Positions 24,276 to 32,920 of a stretch of DNA of 64,000 bases are shown in pieces. Under the pieces are notes generated by a model. It saw only the letters and a program-made list of their open reading frames with translations. It did not search any database and had not been told where the DNA came from. Position numbers and translations under genes: made by a program. This DNA comes from JBMYZL01 sp965661765 (lineage in GTDB: Bacteria > Bacteroidota > Bacteroidia > Flavobacteriales_D > Sanyastnellaceae), in assembly GCA_965661765.1 (NCBI GenBank), contig CBFIFE010000007.1, positions 1 to 64,000 of the forward strand. The letters are read 5' to 3'. Each line of letters starts with the position of its first letter. Position 1 is the stretch's first letter.

Positions 24276-27200
24276 TCATTTCTTCATTTCAATCCGCCAA
24301 TCGATGCCACCCTCCTCTACGAGTCCCTCCAGTCCTTTGAGGAAATCGTCGGAAATCGCCACCTTTTTCGTTCTGCTGCTCATCGTCATGTTCGCCTCCG
24401 CATCGCTGATGTCCAACGTCAAGCCCACCGCTCCCGGGCTCGATGTCACCAGTTCCGTCAATCGAACAAGGCGAGCCTCAGTCATCGAAACCAAGTCCAC
24501 GGCCAACCTCAGTCTGCCAACCATTTTTTCGCGCACATCGGCCAAAAGTTCCACACCCTTCACTTTGAATTCGACATCGTTGGGATCATCTCGAAAACGG
24601 CGTTGTTCCACGGTCCCGCGAACAAAAACGAACCAACCTTCGACCAAATAATCCTTGAACTTGAGGTAATCTTCACCGAAGAGCATGAACCGTTCGCTGT
24701 GGTGATAATCTTCAAGTGTGAACGAACCAAATGGCTTGCCTGCCTTGGAAATTCGATGCTGCGCCTCGATGATGCGACCTGCAAAACGCAAGTCCTTTCC
24801 TCGCCACGCGAGCGCATCCATGAGGACCTGAAGGCCATCTGAGGGCCAGCACAACTGCTCCATTTCAAACCGAAACTTGTCCAGCGGATGTCCAGAAATG
24901 TAGACACCAATGACTTCCTTTTCCTTCGCCAGCATGGCCATGGGCTCCCAGGGTTCGCAAGTCGGAATGGCCGGCTCAGGAATTTCCACTTCAGCATCGC
25001 CGAACAACGACGCCTGAGCCGACATTTCAGAGGCTTGGTGACCGGCTCCATACCGAACGGCAAGCTCAATCAAGGTCCTGCCCTTCTCATCTTGAGCAAA
25101 AAACTGAGCCCGGTGAAGTCCCGCATATTCGTCGAACCCGCCACCGAGGGCAAGTGCTTCATACACGCGTTTGTTGACATCCTTCGGATTGACTCGACGG
25201 GCAAAATCAAACAAGCTCGTATATGGCCCTTCGCTCAATCGATTCTCCACAATGGATTGCACCGCCCCTCCCCCAACACCCCTGACAGCGCCCAGTCCAA
25301 ACCGAATGGCCCCCTCATCGTTCACCCGAAATTTCAACGCCGATTCATTCACTGAAGGCCCCTTCACCGGAATCCCCATCCGCCTGCTCTCCTCCATGAA
25401 CATCGTGACCTGTTTGATGTCACTCATGTTGTTTGACAACACCGCCGCCATGAATTGCGCTGGATAGTTCGCCTTGAGGTAGGCGGTTTGGTAAGCGACC
25501 CATGCATAACAAGTGGAATGGGATTTGTTGAATGCGTAGGAAGCAAAGGCCTCCCAGTCCTTCCAAATCTTCTCCAACTTCGTCTTATCATGGCCCTTTT
25601 CGCCGCCTTGCTCCAAGAATTTGGGCTTCATTTGGGCAATCAAATCCGCCTTCTTTTTGCCCATCGCCTTTCTCAAGGTGTCCGCCTCGCCTTTTGTGAA
25701 GCCAGCGAGTTTTTGGGACAACAACATGACCTGCTCCTGGTAAACGGTGATCCCGTACGTCTCCTTCAAATACTCCTCACAAGCATCGATGTCATAAGAA
25801 ATGGGTTCCGTCCCATGCTTCCTGCGGATGAAACTCGGGATGTATTCAAGTGGCCCCGGTCGATACAAGGCATTCATCGCGATCAAATCAGCAAACTCAG
25901 TAGGCTTGAGCTCCTTCAAGTACTTCTGCATGCCGGCAGATTCATATTGAAAGATGCCAATGGTGTCGCCACGCTGGAACAGCTCATAAGTTTTTGCATC
26001 ATCGAGGGGAAAGGCATCTGGATCCAGATTGAGACCAAATGAGTCCTTCACATTCCGGACAGCATCCTTGATGATGGTCAGGGTCTTGAGCCCCAAAAAA
26101 TCCATTTTCAACAGCCCCGCATCTTCCGCGACGGCGTTGTCGAACTGTGTGCACGCCATGTCGCTGTCCTTCGCCGTCGCGATGGGCACGAATTCCGTGA
26201 TGTCACTCGGTGTGATGATGACCCCGCATGCATGGATGCCCGTGTTTCGCACAGATCCTTCCAGCACCCTCGCCGTCTGGACCGTTTGTCCGTCAAGCCC
26301 GGAAGAATTGGCAATCTTTTTGATCGCATTCGCCAATTCCAACCCTTCATTTCCTTTGAGCTTTTCGCGAAGGGCCTTGTCATCGAGGCTGAACAATTTG
26401 CCCAATGAGATGTCCGGCATGAGCTTGGCGATGCGGTCTGCATCCGCCAAAGGCAATTCCATCACCCGAGCGGTATCGCGTATCGAACTTTTGGCAGCCA
26501 TGGTGCCATAGGTGATGATTTGGGCGACCTGATTTGCCCCGTATTTGTCGATGACATATTGGATGACTCGCCCCCTGCCTTCATCATCGAAATCGATGTC
26601 GATGTCCGGCAAGCTGACGCGGTCAGGATTCAAGAATCGCTCAAACAGCAAATCATATTTGATGGGATCGACGTTTGTGATTCCCGTGCAATAGGCCACC
26701 GCCGAACCTGCGGCCGAACCCCTTCCCGGCCCGACACTCACCCCCATCTCCCGAGCTGCAGTGGTGAAATCTTGGACGATCAAGAAATAGCCAGGATAGC
26801 CGGTGTTGCGAATGGTTTCAAGCTCAAAGTCCAATCGGGTGGTCACTTCTTCGGTCAATTCCCCGTACCTGGATTTGGCTCCTTCATAGGTCAAATGGCG
26901 CAAAAAGGCATTTTCCCCTCGCTTGCCCCCATCCATCTCGTCCAGAGGGTCCCGAAATTCATCCGGAATGTCAAATGCTGGCAGCAATACATCCCGCTCC
27001 AGAACAAAACCTTCACACTGTGCTTCGATGTCTGCCACCGTTCGAATCGCATCAGGCAAATCGGCGAACAGCCGCTTCATTTCCTGCGGTGACTTCAAAT
27101 ACCATTCATTGTTGGGCATGCCAAACCGGAACTCTCGTCCGCGTTTGCCAACATATCGCTTCGGCTTGGATACGTTCGCTGCATCCTTGACGCAAAGCAA

Positions 27201-28574
27201 GATGTCATGGGCGTCGGCCTGCTCCTTCCTCGTGTAATACGTGTTGTTCGCCGCGATGTACCGGACGTCGTGCTTGGCGCAAAACCTGAGCAAGGTGTCA
27301 TTCACAACCTTTTCTTCCTCGAGCCCGTGGCGGTTGAGCTCTGCATAGAAGTTGTCCCCAAACTGGGCCTTCCACCACAGAAATGCCTCCTCTGCCTGCG
27401 CTTCGCCCACGTTGAGAATCAAGGAAGGAACTTCACTGAACAATCCACCGGTTGTGACAATGATGTCGTTTGTGTTGGCTGACGAAAGCAAATCCTTGTC
27501 AATCCGAGGAACGTAATAGAAGCCTTCTGTGTAGGCTGCGGAACTGAATTTGGCCAAACGATGATAGCCATCCTTGTTCTTTGCGATGAACACAATCGGA
27601 TAGCCATCGTCTTTTTGACTCTTGTCCAATCGATTCCGACACACATTCAACTCTGCACCTACGATGGGTTTGATGCCTTTTTTGTTCGCCGAACGAACGA
27701 ACTGAAATGCCGCCATCATGTTGCCGTTGTCCGTGACAGCCATCGCTGGCATGCCCATGGCTACGGCAGCATCGACCAGCTCATCTACTTTGCTGACGGC
27801 CTGAAGGATCGAAAACTGGCTGTGGACATGCAAATGCGTGAAAGGCACAGATTCCAAGTCCGCGGCATCGGAAGGTGCAGCCATTTCCGGTGCAACGGTC
27901 GAATGGGCTGCGGGAACCGGGTTTGACTGGAAATTGGCTGTTTCGAGTTGCGGTGCCTCGTATTGAATCTCGTCAGGGGCATCGAGTCCTGGACGTTGAA
28001 CCACGCGAAGTCTGCACAACTCGAAAAAACACTTCGCCGTTGCATCGACATCATAGGCTGCATCGTGCGCCTCAGCAAAAGGAACACCGAACAACTTCAA
28101 GTGCAACTCAGTCAGCGAAGGCCACTTGTATCCACCGCCTCGCCCACCAGGGATGGCGCAATAATTTGTTGCCTCATCCTTCGAATCAATCAACGGCTTC
28201 TCCAGAAGCCCGTCCACGGGCAAACCCAACCGGTGCAGCTCAGCCCCCACAATGTTGATGTCGAATTCAATGTTGTGCCCCATCACATGGGTGGCTTGCT
28301 GCAATGTCTCATTGAACTCCTCAACAACATCAGCAAGGGGCAAGCCTTCTTCAATGGCGCGTTCGGTGCTGATGCCGTGCACCTTTGTGGCGTTGAAGGG
28401 GATGGAAAAACCATCAGGCCGAACAATGCGATTCCCTCTCGAGATCAAGCGCCCTCGTCCGTCGTGCAATTGCCAGGCCAACTGAACAAGCCGTGGCCAA
28501 TTGTCACTGTCTGTCAGAGGCGCTTTCCAGTCCCTGGGCAGGCCTGTGGTTTCCGTGTCATAAATGAGGAACAT
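24276..28574 (-). CDS. dnaE: DNA polymerase III alpha subunit with N-terminal 3'-5' exonuclease domain
   Basis: 1432 residues from the ATG at 28574; a TTG six codons upstream is less likely. Residues 1 to about 194 are a DEDD exonuclease: DTETTG (6-11), HNIEFD (100-105) and the HDAAYDVDAT motif (about 170-179). A linker of about 50 residues leads to a PHP domain (HLHVHSQFS, about 247-255, with both metal histidines). The polymerase follows: GPGRGSAAGS (615-624) and catalytic aspartates in PDIDIDF (656-662), then tau-binding, helix-hairpin-helix and a C-terminal OB fold (about 1260-1340). It combines synthesis and proofreading in one chain, unlike E. coli, where DnaQ is separate. A TAACTTGT string lies 6 bases before the ATG. 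Confidence 0.95.
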   Translation of the reverse strand: MFLIYDTETTGLPRDWKAPLTDSDNWPRLVQLAWQLHDGRGRLISRGNRIVRPDGFSIPFNATKVHGISTERAIEEGLPLADVVEEFNETLQQATHVMGHNIEFDINIVGAELHRLGLPVDGLLEKPLIDSKDEATNYCAIPGGRGGGYKWPSLTELHLKLFGVPFAEAHDAAYDVDATAKCFFELCRLRVVQRPGLDAPDEIQYEAPQLETANFQSNPVPAAHSTVAPEMAAPSDAADLESVPFTHLHVHSQFSILQAVSKVDELVDAAVAMGMPAMAVTDNGNMMAAFQFVRSANKKGIKPIVGAELNVCRNRLDKSQKDDGYPIVFIAKNKDGYHRLAKFSSAAYTEGFYYVPRIDKDLLSSANTNDIIVTTGGLFSEVPSLILNVGEAQAEEAFLWWKAQFGDNFYAELNRHGLEEEKVVNDTLLRFCAKHDVRYIAANNTYYTRKEQADAHDILLCVKDAANVSKPKRYVGKRGREFRFGMPNNEWYLKSPQEMKRLFADLPDAIRTVADIEAQCEGFVLERDVLLPAFDIPDEFRDPLDEMDGGKRGENAFLRHLTYEGAKSRYGELTEEVTTRLDFELETIRNTGYPGYFLIVQDFTTAAREMGVSVGPGRGSAAGSAVAYCTGITNVDPIKYDLLFERFLNPDRVSLPDIDIDFDDEGRGRVIQYVIDKYGANQVAQIITYGTMAAKSSIRDTARVMELPLADADRIAKLMPDISLGKLFSLDDKALREKLKGNEGLELANAIKKIANSSGLDGQTVQTARVLEGSVRNTGIHACGVIITPSDITEFVPIATAKDSDMACTQFDNAVAEDAGLLKMDFLGLKTLTIIKDAVRNVKDSFGLNLDPDAFPLDDAKTYELFQRGDTIGIFQYESAGMQKYLKELKPTEFADLIAMNALYRPGPLEYIPSFIRRKHGTEPISYDIDACEEYLKETYGITVYQEQVMLLSQKLAGFTKGEADTLRKAMGKKKADLIAQMKPKFLEQGGEKGHDKTKLEKIWKDWEAFASYAFNKSHSTCYAWVAYQTAYLKANYPAQFMAAVLSNNMSDIKQVTMFMEESRRMGIPVKGPSVNESALKFRVNDEGAIRFGLGAVRGVGGGAVQSIVENRLSEGPYTSLFDFARRVNPKDVNKRVYEALALGGGFDEYAGLHRAQFFAQDEKGRTLIELAVRYGAGHQASEMSAQASLFGDAEVEIPEPAIPTCEPWEPMAMLAKEKEVIGVYISGHPLDKFRFEMEQLCWPSDGLQVLMDALAWRGKDLRFAGRIIEAQHRISKAGKPFGSFTLEDYHHSERFMLFGEDYLKFKDYLVEGWFVFVRGTVEQRRFRDDPNDVEFKVKGVELLADVREKMVGRLRLAVDLVSMTEARLVRLTELVTSSPGAVGLTLDISDAEANMTMSSRTKKVAISDDFLKGLEGLVEEGGIDWRIEMKK

Positions 28575-28678
28575 GACCGCACAAGTTAGCAAGCTCGGAT
28601 GGGAATGCTCGTCCCGAAGGGGTCAGCATGCAGACATTTTTTTCACAATGCCCAACCCCTGCACCGCCGTTTCAAGTG

Positions 28679-29371
28679 TCAGTCCAAGTCCCCGAGAGCA
28701 GGACGGATCTGGACCTCTTCCACCACCGCATTGACGGGTGTATCATGGGCCCGCCAAACCTGCTCTGCCACGTCCGATGCCGCCAGCAAACGGTCCTCGG
28801 GCAAGTCCACTCCGTCCCAACTCGCCGACCACGTGGGCCCCGGCATGACCGTGGTCACTTTGATGCCCAAGGGTCGGAATTCGGCCCGCAAAGCATCAAC
28901 AAGGGCCAGCTGCGCATGTTTGGTCACGCTGTATGAAGGTTTGTCCGCAAACATTTTCCGAGACGCCACTGAAGCCATGTGAAACACATGGGCGCCGCGC
29001 CCCAGCAGCGGCTGGAGGCCCCGCACGAGGAGGTAATGCGACAAGACATTGAGCCGCATCATGTAGGGGAGCTGTGAGGTGGGTTCGCTGGAGATTTGGC
29101 CTGGCAGATACACCCCGGCGTTGTTGACCAACACATCCAATCCATTGGACATGGCCACAACCCGTTCGGCCAATGCCGTCACCTCATGCTCCACGCTCAA
29201 ATCGACTGCATGAATGTGCACTTTCAATTCCGGGCGGGCCACTTCCAATGCCAATTCCTCGAGATCTGCCTGCTGTCGAGCGACCAAATGCAACACCTCA
29301 GCCGCTGGGCAAAAGCGGTCGACAATCGCGCGGCCGATGCCCTTTGTGGCACCTGTGATCAAAATCCTCAT
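28679..29371 (-). CDS. SDR family NAD(P)-dependent reductase, last gene of the pterin-type operon
   Basis: 230 residues with the classical short-chain dehydrogenase features: TGATKGIG cofactor loop (6-13), NNAG (83-86), serine in HMASVAS (about 134-137) and YxxxK at Y147/K151. The basic residue after the first strands (VARQQ) is compatible with NADPH. It overlaps the FolB-cupin gene by 4 bases at the end of an operon whose other members point to pterin chemistry, so a FolM- or sepiapterin-reductase-like role is conceivable; sequence alone does not separate these from other SDRs. Confidence 0.9.
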   Translation of the reverse strand: MRILITGATKGIGRAIVDRFCPAAEVLHLVARQQADLEELALEVARPELKVHIHAVDLSVEHEVTALAERVVAMSNGLDVLVNNAGVYLPGQISSEPTSQLPYMMRLNVLSHYLLVRGLQPLLGRGAHVFHMASVASRKMFADKPSYSVTKHAQLALVDALRAEFRPLGIKVTTVMPGPTWSASWDGVDLPEDRLLAASDVAEQVWRAHDTPVNAVVEEVQIRPALGDLD

Positions 29372-30168
29372 GGGCGATTTGTGTTGAAATCCGTGGCTTG
29401 TGGAAGTCCAAAATACCGCTTGCGGCAGTCGACGACGGGCAGCATGGGCGCATCCGCAGCGGCAGGGATTTCATCCGACGGGATGAACGCTGGGCGATTG
29501 ATGCAAAGGATGGAGCGTTCAACGTCCGTGGGGTTGTCATAGGCATGAACAAAGCCTTTGGGCCAAACATGCCCCAACCCGGCCCCCACAGGATTTCCTT
29601 GCAACAACAGCCCATCGCTCATCACAAGCTCCGCTTCACCCATTTGTTCATGATAGTGCTTCGGAATGCCACTTCGGGGGGCAATCCGCAGGCGATACAC
29701 GCCGCAATCCTCGCTCTCGTGCAAGATGTCCACTTCACCAAATCCATTGCGCTCCAAGCCCACCGCCAACTCCTCGGGTCGTCGCGTGATGCAGACCGAT
29801 GGGATTGCCAGCCCTCCGAGGGCCAACGGTTTCCGGATGAGTACTTCCATGGCGGCCGGACGCGCCGCTGGGCGATCGGGCGCCTGGGGCCCAAGGACCA
29901 TTCCACAGATGGCCTCAGCGGCTGTTTCCAACAACTTGAACTGCGCATTTTCCAGCAAAAAAGCCACATCGCCCAAAACGTAACCGTAATCCACGGATTC
30001 CTCCAATCGCTCCCCAAACTGTCCGGGACGGCGATGGAGGTACAATTTGACCTGAACTTCCAAGGGTTGCGGCGCGATGCGCTCATGCGGATGAATCCCC
30101 ACGATGCACTGAACCTGGATGCTTTCCAGGGTGATCATGTCATGGTGCTCGGCATTCAAGGCGATCAT
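29368..30168 (-). CDS. folB: Dihydroneopterin aldolase fused to a cupin domain
   Basis: 266 residues. The first about 130 are a FolB domain with all catalytic positions: Glu29 (GIHPHER), Tyr61 (SVDYGYV), Glu81 (FKLLETAAEAI) and Lys113 (VLIRKP), converting 7,8-dihydroneopterin to 6-hydroxymethyl-dihydropterin and glycolaldehyde. Residues about 140-230 form a cupin barrel with HYH at 171-173, a glutamate at 178 and His208 as probable metal ligands. FolB is normally about 120 residues, so the cupin is an added module. Start chosen at 30168 because it gives the ATGA overlap; Met11 is an alternative. Third gene of the operon. Confidence 0.88.
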   Translation of the reverse strand: MIALNAEHHDMITLESIQVQCIVGIHPHERIAPQPLEVQVKLYLHRRPGQFGERLEESVDYGYVLGDVAFLLENAQFKLLETAAEAICGMVLGPQAPDRPAARPAAMEVLIRKPLALGGLAIPSVCITRRPEELAVGLERNGFGEVDILHESEDCGVYRLRIAPRSGIPKHYHEQMGEAELVMSDGLLLQGNPVGAGLGHVWPKGFVHAYDNPTDVERSILCINRPAFIPSDEIPAAADAPMLPVVDCRKRYFGLPQATDFNTNRP

Positions 30169-30731
30169 TGGGCAATGGGGTTGTCGGGGATGAGCAAGTC
30201 CAACAAATTCTTTTGCGTTCGTTCGCGCGCTTCAAATCCAAGCGCGGCTTCGTATCGCGTCAGAACTGCCAAGGCAGATTGGACATCCGATGCGCCAACC
30301 GCTTCAAACTCGACACAATGCACAACGCGGCCGTCGTATTCCGCCCGATAACGAACGATTTCACAATCTGGATACTCGAAGACGCGGATGAACTTCTGGA
30401 TGCTGTAGGTTGCGGAAATCGGGAAATGAGCGAGGAAGGCACGGATGGCTTCGGTTTGGTCTGATGCATTGTCCAAGGCCAAATTCACTTCTGTGCGGAC
30501 CTCCGAATCGCTTTCCCTTGTTTTCAAGGTCAACTGTTGGATTTCCGCATCCAAACGATGGCGCAAGACCACGTCATCACGACCTGATAGGATGTAGTAC
30601 GAATCACTCACCTCCAGCTCTTTATCAACAATTGGGTCAAGTGATTTGCACCCGGCTTCAAACGTGGACAGGTCTTCCCCCGCCGCCAGCACATATTTGT
30701 GCTCAATTTCTTGAAATGTCGTTCCACTCAT
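30165..30731 (-). CDS. CYTH domain protein (triphosphate tunnel metalloenzyme)
   Basis: 188 residues with the full CYTH signature: ExExK at 8-12 (EIEHK), SDSYYIL (about 42-48), RHR at 57-59, LTLKTRE (67-73, Lys70) and RTEVN (79-83). These charged residues line a tunnel that binds metal-triphosphates; known members hydrolyse thiamine triphosphate or inorganic tripolyphosphate, or act as class IV adenylate cyclases. Four-base overlaps on both sides place it between a RibD-like reductase and FolB, and opposite folE, whose product carries a triphosphate. A role on dihydroneopterin triphosphate is therefore an attractive inference, without direct evidence. Confidence 0.9.
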   Translation of the reverse strand: MSGTTFQEIEHKYVLAAGEDLSTFEAGCKSLDPIVDKELEVSDSYYILSGRDDVVLRHRLDAEIQQLTLKTRESDSEVRTEVNLALDNASDQTEAIRAFLAHFPISATYSIQKFIRVFEYPDCEIVRYRAEYDGRVVHCVEFEAVGASDVQSALAVLTRYEAALGFEARERTQKNLLDLLIPDNPIAQ

Positions 30732-31357
30732 CGCTCGACAAGGTAGTGGATGAACACCATATCCGCTTCTGACCGCGTTCCCTGCAAGGTCAGCCGGACG
30801 GGTGCATCAAGTTCTGGCGCGACAATGGGCACGCCTGTGGAGCGGCCGACAATGACTGGGCAAAGCGTGAGGACAAGTTCATCGACAAGTCCTGCCTCGT
30901 AAAACAGTCGGTTCACACGTCCACCACCGAACAACAGGACGCGTTCGAATCCTGCCCGGCGGCAGGCCTCCGTGATGCCTTCGGCAAGACCATTCGGGCG
31001 CACGATGACATTGGACGCATCGCCCCTCATCCCTTCGGGGAGCTCGGTTTCGCTCGCAAGCCATTTGGGAACCTCAGCATGCCGCCAAACAGGCGCATCC
31101 ATGGGGAAACCATGGTTGGTCATCAAAATCCAAGTGGGGTGTCCGCCGGCCTGCCTCGCCATTGGCATCACCCCACCACTGACGTTCACCGAATGACCGC
31201 CTACGATGACCGCATCGGCCTCACGCAGCAGGGCGTCCAAATGGCGACGATCCGCGGGGTTTGTGAACCCATATCGGGCCCTGTCCTCGTCGCTTTCTTG
31301 CGGGGAGCTGGCAATTCGGCCGTCCACACTGGCGCCCATGACATTGATCAACTTCAT
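30728..31357 (-). CDS. RibD C-terminal / dihydrofolate-reductase-like protein
   Basis: 209 residues from the ATG at 31357 (MKLINVMGASVDGRIA), which matches the start of the RibD-C family; an upstream open extension overlaps folE and is not coding. The DHFR-like fold is indicated by VMGASVDGRIA, DALLREADAVIVGGHSV, and FERVLLFGGGRVNRLF with VDELVLTLCPVIVG, the NADPH-binding half of RibD. It would reduce a pyrimidine or pterin substrate with NADPH. First gene of a four-gene minus-strand operon (overlaps of 4 bases throughout), divergent from folE with 67 bases between starts. Confidence 0.88.
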   Translation of the reverse strand: MKLINVMGASVDGRIASSPQESDEDRARYGFTNPADRRHLDALLREADAVIVGGHSVNVSGGVMPMARQAGGHPTWILMTNHGFPMDAPVWRHAEVPKWLASETELPEGMRGDASNVIVRPNGLAEGITEACRRAGFERVLLFGGGRVNRLFYEAGLVDELVLTLCPVIVGRSTGVPIVAPELDAPVRLTLQGTRSEADMVFIHYLVER

Positions 31358-31424
31358 TGTGTGTTGCAACAAGATTTGGCCCATCAAGTTCGAACTTTCC
31401 GGAAAAGACTTTGTTCCTGTTTCC

Positions 31425-32090
31425 ATGACATTGCAACAAATCCAAGCTGCCGATGTGCTGGGCGACGCGCACGTTGGAACATCCGTCGATACCCCGCTTC
31501 TGGCAGATGCCTTCGCCACAAGCGATCAGGAAAAAATAGACCAAATCGAGCCCCTCTTCGCCCAAATCATGGACATCATCGGACTGGACCGATCAGACGA
31601 TAGCCTGGCCGGAACGCCCAGGCGCGTGGCGAAGATGTACGTCCAAGAAATTTTCCGGGGATTGAACCCAGCAAATCATCCTGACGTCAAAAGCTTCGAG
31701 AACAGCTACGGTTACGGCGAGATGCTCGTGGAAAGGAACATCAATTTGAATTCCACGTGCGAACACCACTTCCTGCCCATCCAAGGCGTGGCACACGTCG
31801 CCTACAAATCGAGCGGTCGTGTGGTCGGCTTGAGCAAAATCAATCGCCTCGTGGATTACTACGCAAAGCGGCCGCAAGTGCAGGAACGCCTGACGCGACA
31901 AATCGCGGAGGCCATGAAAACCCTCCTGGACACAGACCATGTGGCTGTGGTGATTGACGCCAAACACCTGTGCGTATCTTCACGAGGAATTGAGGACGAA
32001 AGCAGCTCCACCGTGACAGCCGACTACCATGGCGATTTCAAGTTGGCAGATGTGAAACGCGAATTTTTCACCTTGATTCAAGGCAATTGA
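31425..32090 (+). CDS. folE: GTP cyclohydrolase I
   Basis: 221 residues from the ATG at 31425 (MTLQQIQAAD), near the usual family length; the upstream open frame belongs to the opposite-strand gene. It converts GTP to 7,8-dihydroneopterin triphosphate, the first step of folate and pterin synthesis. Zinc ligands are Cys112 and His115 (STCEHHFLP) and Cys183 (KHLCVSSRG); GTPRRVAKMY, VGLSKINRLVD and the QERLTRQIA segment are family signatures. Divergent from the operon with RibD-like, CYTH, FolB-cupin and SDR genes, which supports a shared pathway. Acts in the cytoplasm as a large homo-oligomer. Confidence 0.97.
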   Translation: MTLQQIQAADVLGDAHVGTSVDTPLLADAFATSDQEKIDQIEPLFAQIMDIIGLDRSDDSLAGTPRRVAKMYVQEIFRGLNPANHPDVKSFENSYGYGEMLVERNINLNSTCEHHFLPIQGVAHVAYKSSGRVVGLSKINRLVDYYAKRPQVQERLTRQIAEAMKTLLDTDHVAVVIDAKHLCVSSRGIEDESSSTVTADYHGDFKLADVKREFFTLIQGN

Positions 32091-32103
32091 GCCCGGAGAC
32101 AAA

Positions 32104-32140
32104 AGAATTCTGACCTTCCTGGCGCATGAGTCGGAATTCT
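32104..32140 (+). terminator. Hairpin between folE and rpsP
   Basis: AGAATTCTGAC (32104-32114) pairs with GTCGGAATTCT (32130-32140): 11 pairs including one U-G, loop of 15 bases. There is no T run after it, so it may be a weak terminator for folE or a stable stem just upstream of the rpsP promoter. Confidence 0.4.
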
Positions 32141-32143
32141 GCC

Positions 32144-32151
32144 TACATTTG
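32144..32151 (+). promoter_or_regulatory. -7 promoter box of rpsP (TACATTTG)
   Basis: A perfect TAnnTTTG match 50 bases before the rpsP start codon, giving a leader of about 45 bases. No good -33 TTTG is visible about 20 bases upstream, where the hairpin described above lies. Confidence 0.45.
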
Positions 32152-32201
32152 CCGCTCTCAAATTAACAACTGGGTTTCGGACCCTTTTCAAACGTTTTTT
32201 C

Positions 32202-32822
32202 ATGGCAACACGCCTCAGACTCCAGCGCCACGGCAAGAAAGGAAAACCTTTTTATCATGTCGTCGCCGCAGACGCTCGTGCTCCTCGGAACGGTCGCTTC
32301 ATCGAAAAGGTGGGCACCTACAACCCGAACACGAACCCCGCAACCATCGAATTGAACCACGACCGCGCTTTGCATTGGTTGCAGGTGGGTGCTGAAATGT
32401 CCGACACAGTGCGGGCGTTGATGAAGTACAAAGGCGTGGTCTACCACAACCACTTGCTCAATGGCGCACGGAAAGGTGCCTTCACAGAAGAGGAAGCACA
32501 GAAACGTTTCGAAACTTGGATGCGCGAGAAGCAGTCCAAGGTAGACGCCAAGGTTGCCCAGCTTGCAGGCGAATCTCAAGCCGCCTTCGAAGCCCGGATG
32601 AAGGCCGAAAAAGAGGTGAATGAGAAGCGTGCTGCAGAGATCAAGGCTGCTGAAGACGCGTTGAAAGCTGAAGCTGAGGCAGAAGCGAAAGCAGCGGCAG
32701 ACGCAGCGGCAGCAGCGAAAGCTGAGGCAGAGGCAGCGGAAGCTCCTGCGGAAGATGCAGCCGAATCAGAGGAAGAGGCCCCAGCGGCAGAGGAAAATAG
32801 CGAAGACAAGCCAGCCGAATGA
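32202..32822 (+). CDS. rpsP: 30S ribosomal protein S16
   Basis: 206 residues. The first about 85 are the conserved S16 core (RLRLQRHGKKGKPFYHVVAADARAPRNG-type start, GTYNPNTNPATIELN, ALHWLQVGAEMSDTVRALM). The remaining about 120 residues are a Lys/Glu/Ala-rich, probably helical extension (long AEAEAKAAADAAAAAK-type runs) that ends in a strongly acidic stretch. Such a tail is usual for Bacteroidota S16, while E. coli S16 stops at 82 residues. Followed by a hairpin and then rimM, the classic order of the rpsP-rimM pair, although trmD and rplS do not follow here. Confidence 0.97.
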   Translation: MATRLRLQRHGKKGKPFYHVVAADARAPRNGRFIEKVGTYNPNTNPATIELNHDRALHWLQVGAEMSDTVRALMKYKGVVYHNHLLNGARKGAFTEEEAQKRFETWMREKQSKVDAKVAQLAGESQAAFEARMKAEKEVNEKRAAEIKAAEDALKAEAEAEAKAAADAAAAAKAEAEAAEAPAEDAAESEEEAPAAEENSEDKPAE

Positions 32823-32854
32823 CCAAGGTTCGGCATTGACAATATTTTGATCGA

Positions 32855-32885
32855 AATGGGCGATTCCTTCATGGGGTCGCCCATT
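32855..32885 (+). terminator. Hairpin terminator or attenuator between rpsP and rimM
   Basis: AATGGGCGA (32855-32863), 13-base loop, TCGCCCATT (32877-32885), then CTTTTG. Nine perfect pairs. It could reduce read-through so that rimM is made at a lower level than the abundant S16. Confidence 0.65.
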
Positions 32886-32920
32886 CTTTTGTCAAGACCA
32901 CACATTTGATTCCTGAAGAT

